A stretch of DNA of 7,888 nucleotides from Candidatus Methylarchaceae archaeon HK01M (GCA_024256245.1 JAKLZD010000138.1:1-7888); one strand, 5' to 3'. Positions 1-6,088 are shown, counted from the first letter of the stretch. Program-made: numbers and translations. Notes: a model not told the origin generated them from the letters alone.

Positions 1-208
1 GTAACTTAAGAATCCAAGGGAGTAGAGTGCTCCTTTTCTTGTAGAGTAGTAAGCCCAAGGGAAGCAAAAGAAGCAGTATGAGGAGCCAGTACTGAGATAC
101 CGCTGGTAATAACTCTCCCCCAACAGGCGTACTAGGTTCTATAGGTTCTATAGGAGCAGGTGCCTCTCCACTTTCAGTCGGACCTGACTTGAGATTTAGA
201 GCATCCAC
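1..208 (-). CDS. Partial single-span membrane protein, unknown function
   Basis: The minus strand is open from a GTG at 208 through the left edge (69 codons seen). The product starts with about 30 hydrophilic residues rich in Pro, Glu and Ser, including a tandem PIEPIEP encoded by a 9-bp duplication. One strongly hydrophobic span follows at about residues 38-56 (WLLILLLLLP and on), then a YKKR stop-transfer cluster and further residues cut off by the edge. No signal peptide precedes the span, so the topology is probably N-terminus outside, C-terminus inside. An in-frame TAA at 229-227 rules out a longer N-terminus. GTG 208 is preferred over TTG 223 because GAGG (221-218) lies 9 bases before it. 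A Pro-rich linker, membrane span and basic cluster is also how many archaeal surface proteins end, so this could be a displaced C-terminal fragment. I do not recognise a family. Confidence 0.5.
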   Translation of the reverse strand, partial: MDALNLKSGPTESGEAPAPIEPIEPSTPVGGELLPAVSQYWLLILLLLLPLGLLLYKKRSTLLPWILKL

Positions 209-250
209 ACGTCTTTTCCTCAAATTTTATCCCTACAACTATTTGACTAT

Positions 251-264
251 TATAAATTATAAAT
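251..264 (-). promoter_or_regulatory. Probable TATA box for the left-edge membrane protein
   Basis: On the minus strand this reads ATTTATAATTTATA, a good archaeal box A. A start of transcription about 26 bases downstream would fall near 228. That gives a leader of about 20 bases to GTG 208, with the GAGG inside it. The placement is by spacing only. Confidence 0.4.
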
Positions 265-340
265 GTTGTCGAACATCCCGAAAGAACTACTTAATTTTTT
301 ATTAATGTCAGAATTTTTTAAATGGGCTGAGAAATTTAAC

Positions 341-399
341 GCTAGACTTCTTCTTAGATCAAATATAATTAATTATATATCTTGTAACATTAGTCTAGC
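341..399. repeat. Imperfect 59-base palindrome
   Basis: The outer arms GCTAGACT (341-348) and AGTCTAGC (392-399) are exact reverse complements. A perfect 16-bp palindrome, ATATAATTAATTATAT (363-378), sits at the same centre, near position 370. The segments between are only partly complementary. Shared centring of inner and outer dyads suggests one decayed hairpin or a composite protein-binding site. Confidence 0.6.
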
Positions 400-435
400 T
401 GACATAACACCTCCTTTAAATTGATTTGATGAATC

Positions 436-457
436 GTATAATTATTGAGAATTATAC
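436..457. repeat. Inverted repeat GTATAATT-N6-AATTATAC
   Basis: Perfect 8-bp arms (436-443 and 450-457) flank a 6-base spacer. The same half-site recurs, with an 8-base spacer, inside the palindrome at 575-604. This suggests two copies of one operator. Confidence 0.6.
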
Positions 458-574
458 TTTTAGCAGTATTAGATTTTTCAAAAATTTTAATCGGCTGGAA
501 TTCAAAGTAATTTCTTTCCATCATATATAACTTATAAATCACATATCAGTATTAATATTATTCTGACTTATGAT

Positions 575-604
575 TATGTATAATTTATACATAAATTATA
601 CATA
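575..604. repeat. Perfect 13-bp-arm palindrome upstream of the protease
   Basis: Arms 575-587 (TATGTATAATTTA) and 592-604 pair at all 13 positions around the loop TACA. It contains GTATAATT (578-585) and AATTATAC (594-601), the half-sites also found at 436-457. It lies about 85 bases before the protease start. It could be an operator or an extruding hairpin; no T-tract suggests a terminator. Confidence 0.65.
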
Positions 605-636
605 TCTGTCTATTTTATTAAACTATTTCACAATAC

Positions 637-670
637 TATAACAATATTTCCTAATTCTAATATTGTTATA
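637..670. promoter_or_regulatory. Inverted repeat over the presumed protease core promoter
   Basis: Arms TATAACAATATT (637-648) and its exact reverse complement (659-670) flank a 10-base spacer. A direct repeat TTCACAATA (627-635 and 674-682) brackets the dyad. The dyad covers positions about -53 to -20 relative to the protease ATG, where box A would lie for a leaderless transcript. A bound regulator would therefore compete with TBP/TFB. The exact TATA box cannot be chosen in such AT-rich sequence. Confidence 0.45.
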
Positions 671-689
671 TTATTCACAATAAACGAAT

Positions 690-2747
690 ATGTTACAAAA
701 GAACCATCAAATCAGATACATATCTATTTTGATCGTTATCGGATTTGTCATAACTCCTATCCTTGGAGTAGCCAGTAACCATGGCTATTGTGAAACTGGT
801 GAACTATTGTTGAAGTTCAAGCCTGGGGTGAATGATTATCATAAAGAAAGTCTTTTGATGTCCTTAGGTCTTGAGATCGTGGATGAAATTCCCGACCTCG
901 GTGTCCTTGTCGTATCTACTCAAAGACTTGCTCTTCCAAGCATAAAATCCATATTATTACAGAACCCTCTTATCGATTTTGTAGAGGAGAACCATGAGCT
1001 TTCTCCTTCAATAATACCTAATGATCAATATTATGGTTCTCAATGGCATCTGAAAAAGATCTTAGCACCAGAGGCATGGGATATATCTCGAGGAGAGTGT
1101 ATAACAGTTGCAGTCCTCGATAGTGGAGTAGATCCGGATCATCCCGATCTGGCTTCTAAGCTTATTCAGGGCTACAACTTCTATAACAACAATGAAGATA
1201 CGAGGGATGTCTACGGTCATGGAACAAAGGTTGCTGGAGTAGTTGCTGCTCTTACCAACAATGTGATAGGAGTTTCATCTATAGGTTGGGAGTGCTCCAT
1301 CCTACCTATCAGGGTCACCGATAGTGGGGGGTATACAACTTATTCACGTTTGATCAAAGGTCTGATGTATGCTGCTGATAGGGGAGCCAAGGTAGCTGTT
1401 ATTAGCTTTCAAATTTACAGTGGCAGCGTGCTCTCCGATGCTGCCAAGTACTTCATGGATAAGGGTGGATTGGTGGTCGCTGCTGGAGGAAATGATCGAA
1501 GATACCATTATGATCTAGACAATCCATATATAATTTCGGTGAGCGCTACGACAAGTAGCGATTCAAGGGCATCCTTCTCAAGTTACGGTCATTACATAGA
1601 TCTAGCTGCTCCAGGCTCCAGTATCTACACAACAACGGATGGAGGGAGCTACAGCAGCGTATCGGGCACTTCCTTCTCAGCGCCTCTTACAGCAGGATTG
1701 GTAGCCTTGATCTTCTCAGCCAACCCTTCTCTGATTCCTACTCAGGTGGAGAAGATAGTAGAATCTACGGCAAAGGACCTTGGCAATACTGGCTACGACA
1801 TATATTATGGTTGGGGCAGGATAGATGCTTCAAGGGCTTTGGCGGAGGCGGTTATTGGGGAGAATCCGCCACCGATGCCCGAGACCGATACTAGTCCTCC
1901 AGTGGTTACCATAACTCATCCCAGCGATGGAATGATCGTTTCGGGGGATTTCATTGTCAACGTCGATGCAAGTGATGATGCTGGCGTCTCAAAGGTCGAG
2001 CTCTATAAAGATGGAACTCTTTACTCTACCGACTTTGGTGAACCCTATAACTTCTACTGGGATACCTTCGGTGACCCCAATTGTTATTGCACATTATTAG
2101 CCAAGGCCTACGATCCATCCGACAACTGTGGAGAATCTTCTCCTGTGATAGTTGAAATCTTAAATACGATTCCAGAACCTGACATAAATCCACCCGTGGT
2201 CACTATAACCGATCCAACAGATGAATCTACAGTTTCAGGAACAATATCTGTCAAGGTTGATGCAAATGACGATGAGGCGATCGTAAAAGTCGAGCTATAC
2301 AAGGATGGAGCTATTTACTTAACCGACTTTACAAATCCATATGAATTCGAATGGGATACTACTGGAGACTCCGATGGTACTTACGTATTAGTAGCCAAGG
2401 CCTACGATCCATCCGAAAACTGTGGAGAATCTTCTCCTGTGACGATAGAGGTATCAAATGAAATCGAAGAAGTAGATACCACCCCTCCTTATGCCAAGAT
2501 TGACTACCCCTCAGATGGCTCAACAGTAGGATGGTCTGTAACGATAAAGGTCTCAGCATCCGATGATTCAGGAATAGATAGAGTAGAATTTTACATCGAT
2601 GGCTATCTCAAAAACGTTGATGAAAGTTATCCTTACGAGTACAGGTGGTATGCCATATGGTACCAGAGGGGGATGCATGTAATTAAGGTCGTTGCCTACG
2701 ATATCTATGGTAACTGCTCTGAGGATATCATAAATGTCTACAGGTGA
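690..2747 (+). CDS. Secreted subtilisin-like (S8) serine protease with three Ig-like repeats
   Basis: The 685-residue product is an extracellular subtilase. Residues 9-28 form a hydrophobic signal segment. Residues 36-104 (GELLLKFKPGV onward) look like a Fervidolysin-type propeptide, and the mature enzyme probably begins near 110 (NDQYYGSQWHL). The catalytic triad is visible: Asp144 (VLDSG), His177 (GHGT) and Ser328 (SGTSFSAP), with Asn268 (AAGGND) as the oxyanion residue. The usual SLGG-like substrate strand is replaced by ISFQIYSG (238-245). From about 403 come three Ig-like domains starting at PPVVTITHP (403), PPVVTITDP (501) and PPYAKIDYP (599), a strict 98-residue period, each with a conserved late Cys (480, 578, 676). 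There is no C-terminal anchor, so the enzyme is probably released or held through its Ig domains. The ATG has no SD; leaderless translation is likely. The fold assignment is very secure; the substrate is unknown. Confidence 0.93.
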   Translation: MLQKNHQIRYISILIVIGFVITPILGVASNHGYCETGELLLKFKPGVNDYHKESLLMSLGLEIVDEIPDLGVLVVSTQRLALPSIKSILLQNPLIDFVEENHELSPSIIPNDQYYGSQWHLKKILAPEAWDISRGECITVAVLDSGVDPDHPDLASKLIQGYNFYNNNEDTRDVYGHGTKVAGVVAALTNNVIGVSSIGWECSILPIRVTDSGGYTTYSRLIKGLMYAADRGAKVAVISFQIYSGSVLSDAAKYFMDKGGLVVAAGGNDRRYHYDLDNPYIISVSATTSSDSRASFSSYGHYIDLAAPGSSIYTTTDGGSYSSVSGTSFSAPLTAGLVALIFSANPSLIPTQVEKIVESTAKDLGNTGYDIYYGWGRIDASRALAEAVIGENPPPMPETDTSPPVVTITHPSDGMIVSGDFIVNVDASDDAGVSKVELYKDGTLYSTDFGEPYNFYWDTFGDPNCYCTLLAKAYDPSDNCGESSPVIVEILNTIPEPDINPPVVTITDPTDESTVSGTISVKVDANDDEAIVKVELYKDGAIYLTDFTNPYEFEWDTTGDSDGTYVLVAKAYDPSENCGESSPVTIEVSNEIEEVDTTPPYAKIDYPSDGSTVGWSVTIKVSASDDSGIDRVEFYIDGYLKNVDESYPYEYRWYAIWYQRGMHVIKVVAYDIYGNCSEDIINVYR
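2099..2148 (+). repeat. 50-bp direct repeat in Ig-like domain 1 (copy 1)
   Basis: This stretch, starting AGCCAAGGCCTACGATCC, matches 2393-2442 at 49 of 50 positions. The only difference is C versus A in the Asp/Glu codon before Asn-Cys. It encodes AKAYDPSDNCGESSPV. Near identity at the DNA level, including third positions, points to recent duplication or gene conversion between Ig domains 1 and 2. Confidence 0.9.
2393..2442 (+). repeat. 50-bp direct repeat in Ig-like domain 2 (copy 2)
   Basis: This is the second copy of the 2099-2148 repeat, 294 bases (98 codons) downstream, exactly one Ig-domain period. The surrounding parts of the two domains are clearly more diverged, so homogenisation looks local. 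Confidence 0.9.
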
Positions 2748-3012
2748 AAGATTCGAGTATAACTGAACTATCTTATAGCAAAGGCTGGCATATTGAAACT
2801 GAGCTTATGATAGTGAAAATAAGGTTCAACTTAACCACAGAAGATGGTAGAAGGGCAGTGGCTATTGAGATCATACCTGATAACCGTCCAAATAATAAAG
2901 TTAAAATTTTAGACTCAATGGTCAATCATCAAATTATCTGAATGTAAGGCTTGTTGAAGATCTGTCTAGCGTCATACGCAAGGTATTAAGAAAGAAAGGG
3001 GCTAAAAGCTAG
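2744..3012 (+). pseudogene. Frameshifted small gene resembling KEOPS subunit Pcc1
   Basis: A reading frame opens with a GTG at 2744, overlapping the protease TGA by the GTGA arrangement typical of coupled genes. ATG 2807 is a more protein-like start (MIVKIRFNLTTEDGRRA). The frame ends at TGA 2939-2941, giving 65 or 44 residues. The -1 frame continues from 2938 (LNVRLVEDLSSVIRKVLRKK) to TAG 3010-3012. Joined, it reads as a beta strand, helix, PDNRP turn, two strands and a C-terminal helix, matching the order and spacing of archaeal Pcc1, the small dimerising subunit of the KEOPS tRNA-t6A complex. The break could be true decay, a sequencing error of one base, or chance. No classical slippery heptamer is seen at the junction. 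The family call rests on memory of the PDN turn and the helix pattern, so it is tentative. Confidence 0.4.
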
Positions 3013-3020
3013 TCGAATCT

Positions 3021-3059
3021 ATAAAAAATGGGGTCGGTTAAATGCGGCTAATGACCCCA
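3021..3059 (-). terminator. Hairpin and T-tract terminating the surface-protein gene
   Basis: On the minus strand TGGGGTC (3059-3053) pairs perfectly with GACCCCA (3035-3029), with a few further inner pairs. Six Ts (3028-3023) follow directly. This lies about 150 bases past the surface-protein stop codon. Archaeal termination relies mainly on the T-tract, so the hairpin may be secondary. On the plus strand no T-run follows, so it would not serve the protease transcript. Confidence 0.6.
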
Positions 3060-3205
3060 AAGGGATTTAGAAGCTCACTCAGGCAGTCTGCCATTCGCTT
3101 AAAATGGATAGTAAGGACTCGTAAATGGGATTACGATGACGATTCTTCCAATACTGTGACCCAAGACATCCTTATCGATGATAAAGATGGTTCTGCGAGG
3201 TTTGC

Positions 3206-5452
3206 TTAGAGTTTACGTCTGCGCTTGGCGAAGAAGGCAACAGCTAAAACTGCTATCATAGTTAGGGCAGGCAGTTGGTAGGTAAAGGTCCCTAAGCTGA
3301 TGGGTATGAGGGTTCCCCCAACAAACGATCTTATAATAAATTCCTGTTGCTGTTGGACAGTCGTCTCCTCGTTTGCTTGAGGGGGCAGTAGGTCACCATA
3401 CTCTATGATTGCAGAGTTGAAGATGATCGTACCATCTGTAGCGTCTGGAGAGACTTCGACTATTATCTGGATGTTGTGGGGACCGTCTACATTCAATTCT
3501 GTTATTTCCCAGACGTTGTTACCTGAGGTTGGAGGCGGGTTAGCTGATACGAAGGTTACCAAAGGATCGTAGGTCTCCGTAATTATGACGTTGTAGGCAG
3601 CTATGTCGCCAATATTCTCATAGGTTAAAGTGTAGGTGATGGTTCCTCCGGGCTGTACCGGGTCTGGAGAATCGGTCTTGCTTATTATAAGGATGGGGCC
3701 TGTAATGGCTGTTACGGTCACGTCTGTTTTGCCTAAAACAGTGTCTACGTCGTCACCAGAAGCTGAGAGGTCATTTGCGTGGTTGAGGTAATATTTGATC
3801 GGACTTCCAGGGGTCAGGCTGACTCTAAAAGTCAGGGTTTCGCTGTCTCCAGGAGACAGGGTTCCGACGTTCCAAGTGATGGTTCCTTCAAATTCGGATG
3901 CTGAACCTTGGCTCGGAGTCCCAACACTTACGAAGGAGACATCTAAAGAAATCGTGTCTTCTACCACGACATTTTCAACATCGCTTCCGCCTATGTTCCA
4001 TACAGTTATGGTTAGCTCATAAACGGTTTCTGAGCCTACTACGGGGGGGTCGGGGCCGCTAACCACAGAGGTTTTTGCCTTGTCGACAGACAGCTCACCC
4101 GGCTCGCCCGGTTCATAGATCGTTACAGTTGCAAGACTGGTGCATTCGTTGTTGTCTTCGTCGACCTCGGATATGACGCCAGAAGAATCAGCCATGGCTG
4201 TTATGTAATATACGCCGGGGGGTACTCCTGTTGTATCCCAATTAAAAGTGAGTGTATCTGAAGCCCCAACACCAAGGTTGGTTACTGTTTGTGCAGTTCC
4301 TATTTGAGTGCTGTCGTAATAGCAGGTGACATCGAACGTTTCTATGAATTCACCTAGGTTCTCCACCGTTACGTCTATGTTAACTGTGGTACCCGCATTG
4401 TACACAACGCTCGTTGGGTTTGGTACTTGTGAGGTCGCCGCCACATCATGAAATTTAATCGTTACCGCTAGGGGTTCAGTGCACCAATTGTTCACTTCAT
4501 CGATCTCTGTGATCTCTGTACCAGAGTCGGCCCAGGCTTTGATATCGTAGGTGCCTGGAAGTACCCCGGTAGTATCCCAGACAAAGTAAAGTGTTTCAGA
4601 CTGGCCGGCAGGCAAGTTGTTTACCGTCTGCGTTCCAATAACGCTGGTGTCAAAATAGCACGTAACGTCAAAACTCTCCTCTTGATTTCCTTGATTCTTC
4701 ACGACTACCTCAATTCTGACTTGGTCGCCTTGTTCTACAATTACCGGCGTCGGGATGGGATCGTTCTCTTCATCAACAACGGTCTGACTTATTGCAGCTA
4801 CATCGCGTATTGCTATCGTCCCTTCGTTGGGATGGTCTGTTGTCGGCATCTGATCCAGGTTTGGATTTTCTTGGTCAGTGGCCCATATCAACCAGTAGGG
4901 TTCTGGATCTCCTATCGAACTCCAGCTTATGTACATCTCTATCTGATTATCAGCAGCTACTATTCTCCAGCCTCCAATATTAGAGTCGGTGACTTCATAG
5001 TCTGAGTAATTGGTTGGTGGCCATGGTTCATATTCGCCAAAATTGTCGTCTTCGTCTGCATCATTCAAAAAATACATTTCTCCCGATCCATCATCATCAG
5101 TATCTTCGACGAAAAGAAGATATTCTGCGTCTATTATGCTTCCACCTTGAATTTCCATGTTACCATCAAGGTCAACGAACCATTTGTATCGACCTTCTGA
5201 TCCGGGCCATTCACTACCCGGCTCGGCGTAGCACTTGAGCTTTAAGTACAAGTAATCCTCATCGTATTGATAGTAAGCATACTGAACGTCCCGCCAGTTG
5301 TCTCCTGGGCCATCTTCATTGGGGTCAGAGTCTATCTGTATCCAAGAACTAGGCCATGTGGGTAGGGCATGAACAGTAAGACCAATGAAGTTACTTAAAG
5401 TTAAAATTGCGAGTACAAGTGCTAAAACTTTGGAGAATGATCTTTTTTTCAT
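3206..5452 (-). CDS. Cell-surface protein: N-terminal beta domain, 2 CARDB, 2 DUF11, C-terminal anchor
   Basis: The 748-residue product has a Sec signal peptide (residues 1-29, MKKRSFSK then hydrophobic, cleavage near VHA). Residues 30-215 form an acidic Trp/Tyr/Asp-rich beta domain resembling CBM9-like or DOMON-type domains, with a possible Ca site at 117-123 (DTDDDGS). CARDB-type adhesion domains start at 217 (DVAAISQ) and 336 (DVAATSQ); each holds two Cys (265/324 and 377/437) at matching places, likely disulfides. DUF11-type domains follow at about 454-549 and 588-669. A hydrophobic span (about 724-741) and the terminal KRRRKL give an anchor with the C-terminus in the cytoplasm. It is probably an adhesin or S-layer-associated protein; the ligand is unknown. 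The gene is monocistronic and convergent with the protease. ATG 5452 has no clear SD, consistent with a short leader. Domain names are from pattern recognition. Confidence 0.88.
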   Translation of the reverse strand: MKKRSFSKVLALVLAILTLSNFIGLTVHALPTWPSSWIQIDSDPNEDGPGDNWRDVQYAYYQYDEDYLYLKLKCYAEPGSEWPGSEGRYKWFVDLDGNMEIQGGSIIDAEYLLFVEDTDDDGSGEMYFLNDADEDDNFGEYEPWPPTNYSDYEVTDSNIGGWRIVAADNQIEMYISWSSIGDPEPYWLIWATDQENPNLDQMPTTDHPNEGTIAIRDVAAISQTVVDEENDPIPTPVIVEQGDQVRIEVVVKNQGNQEESFDVTCYFDTSVIGTQTVNNLPAGQSETLYFVWDTTGVLPGTYDIKAWADSGTEITEIDEVNNWCTEPLAVTIKFHDVAATSQVPNPTSVVYNAGTTVNIDVTVENLGEFIETFDVTCYYDSTQIGTAQTVTNLGVGASDTLTFNWDTTGVPPGVYYITAMADSSGVISEVDEDNNECTSLATVTIYEPGEPGELSVDKAKTSVVSGPDPPVVGSETVYELTITVWNIGGSDVENVVVEDTISLDVSFVSVGTPSQGSASEFEGTITWNVGTLSPGDSETLTFRVSLTPGSPIKYYLNHANDLSASGDDVDTVLGKTDVTVTAITGPILIISKTDSPDPVQPGGTITYTLTYENIGDIAAYNVIITETYDPLVTFVSANPPPTSGNNVWEITELNVDGPHNIQIIVEVSPDATDGTIIFNSAIIEYGDLLPPQANEETTVQQQQEFIIRSFVGGTLIPISLGTFTYQLPALTMIAVLAVAFFAKRRRKL

Positions 5453-5483
5453 TCTTTACCAATATTCGACGGAAGATAGGTTC

Positions 5484-5491
5484 CTTATTTA
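5484..5491 (-). promoter_or_regulatory. Probable TATA box of the surface-protein gene
   Basis: The minus strand reads TAAATAAG, preceded by a purine-rich GAAAAAC that could serve as BRE. Transcription would start near 5462, leaving a leader of about 10 bases, which fits the lack of an SD before ATG 5452. Confidence 0.4.
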
Positions 5492-5780
5492 GTTTTTCAA
5501 AGATTATCTCATCGGTAAGTTATTTTTAACGCATAGATACATTATAAGTTCATTTTTTTGGTTTATCTGTATGATATATTTAACCTTAATATTATCTTAT
5601 GAATTTACTAATTTCTCTCCTCATGTTATTCTCGGTCATAATATGAATATTGATTCTGGCGGAAACCTTGTGAAGATTCTTGTAATGCTTACGGAGGGAG
5701 ATCGTTCTTTAAGTTTTTTAGGTCTATAGTTCTGTCCAAAGTTGTTGATTCACGGTAATTTTCAGTAGAATGAAACAGTA

Positions 5781-5789
5781 CTAAATAAG
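5781..5789 (+). promoter_or_regulatory. Possible TATA box for the 40-codon ORF
   Basis: CTAAATAAG lies so that transcription would start near 5811. That leaves a 27-base leader containing AAGGA before ATG 5838. The internal agreement of TATA, SD and ATG is the main support. Confidence 0.3.
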
Positions 5790-5837
5790 AAAATATGAAG
5801 AAAGGGATAGTGAAGGGATTTAAAAGGATAGTAGTCA

Positions 5838-5960
5838 ATGGAGAAAGGATATGATAGGTTGCCTGGAGACAGTTATAGGATTAGCGAACGACAGTTTGGG
5901 GTTCCTAGTCAAGCCCTAAAGTACTTGCATAAAGAAGTCCGTTACATTATATCATTTTAA
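5838..5960 (+). CDS. Possible 40-residue protein, unknown
   Basis: ATG 5838 to TAA 5958-5960 encodes a 40-residue basic protein beginning MEKGYDRLPGDSYRISERQF. Composition is protein-like: mixed charge, Gly and Pro in loop-like places, then an amphipathic helix-like stretch (QALKYLHKEVRYI). An in-frame TAG two codons upstream fixes the start. AGGA at 5825-5828 is 9 bases before the ATG, and a TATA-like box lies at a sensible distance. No signal peptide, Cys or metal motif is seen. Another frame from ATG 5795 gives 19 residues that would join this one after a +1 shift, so a broken slightly longer gene is an alternative. I do not recognise a family. A chance ORF of this length cannot be excluded. 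Confidence 0.35.
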   Translation: MEKGYDRLPGDSYRISERQFGVPSQALKYLHKEVRYIISF

Positions 5961-5989
5961 GGGGGGTATAGACTTTAAGGAAAACCATT

Positions 5990-6071
5990 ATCCTCCTCTA
6001 TCCTCTCTCACCATCCCCAAATATCCCTTATCATCCTCCAGCGTCATCCTTAATTATCTCCCCACCCATCC
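5990..6071 (+). repeat. Phased ATCC array in a pyrimidine-rich tract
   Basis: ATCC occurs at 5990, 6000, 6013, 6023, 6033, 6046 and 6068, with spacings of 10, 13, 10, 10, 13 and 22 bases, close to one helical turn for most. Between 5984 and 6072 guanine is nearly absent from this strand. The array ends at the presumed box A and start of the coiled-coil gene, so it may be a cluster of regulator sites or a polypurine/polypyrimidine structural element. Confidence 0.45.
6051..6057 (+). promoter_or_regulatory. Probable TATA box of the coiled-coil operon
   Basis: TAATTAT is the only AT-rich stretch in the surrounding pyrimidine tract. Transcription would start near 6081, giving a leader of about 8 bases or a leaderless mRNA. 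That fits the absence of an SD before ATG 6089. Confidence 0.4.
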
Positions 6072-6088
6072 ATATGTACTGAATTTTT

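Larger units (their letters stand above)
209..689. other. AT-rich divergent intergenic region
   Basis: About 480 bases lie between the minus-strand membrane protein and the plus-strand protease. No convincing gene or structural RNA is visible. The region is very AT-rich and unusually full of dyad symmetry: an imperfect 59-base palindrome (341-399), two palindromes sharing the half-site GTATAATT (436-457 and 575-604), and a 12-bp-arm inverted repeat next to the protease start (637-670). A strong minus-strand SD (AAAGGAGGTG) at 417-408 precedes an ATG at 405 that opens only 10 codons. Two opposed promoters and several dyads suggest a regulatory region. Confidence 0.6.
5453..6088. other. Intergenic region between the divergent surface-protein and coiled-coil genes
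   Basis: About 640 bases separate the two divergent genes. The left part (5453-5640) is AT-rich and holds the surface-protein promoter. The middle holds a possible 40-codon gene at 5838-5960 with its own TATA-like box. The right part (5985-6072) is strikingly pyrimidine-rich with phased ATCC motifs. No tRNA, rRNA or convincing structured RNA is seen. Confidence 0.55.

Noticed and set aside
3029..3059. Plus-strand terminator for the protease transcript
   Set aside because: The hairpin is followed on the plus strand by AAAGGGATTT, without a T-run; the T-tract is on the minus-strand side.
3042..3209. Plus-strand 55-codon ORF starting MRLMTPKGF
   Set aside because: It starts inside the terminator hairpin loop, has no SD or promoter, ends over the stop codon of the convergent surface-protein gene, and resembles nothing I know. 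Probably chance.
4682..5238. Plus-strand ORFs of up to 107 codons antisense to the surface-protein gene
   Set aside because: Composition is typical of antisense frames, and the sense protein has a signal peptide, domains and an anchor.
5643..5729. Plus-strand 28-codon ORF (MNIDSGGNLVKILVMLTEGD) that continues past a TAG for 12 codons
   Set aside because: TAG readthrough was considered, but there is no SD, no well-placed TATA box and no other sign of pyrrolysine use.
5984..6072. G-quadruplex on the minus strand of the pyrimidine tract
   Set aside because: Only two G-runs of three or more lie close together; the others are more than 30 bases away.
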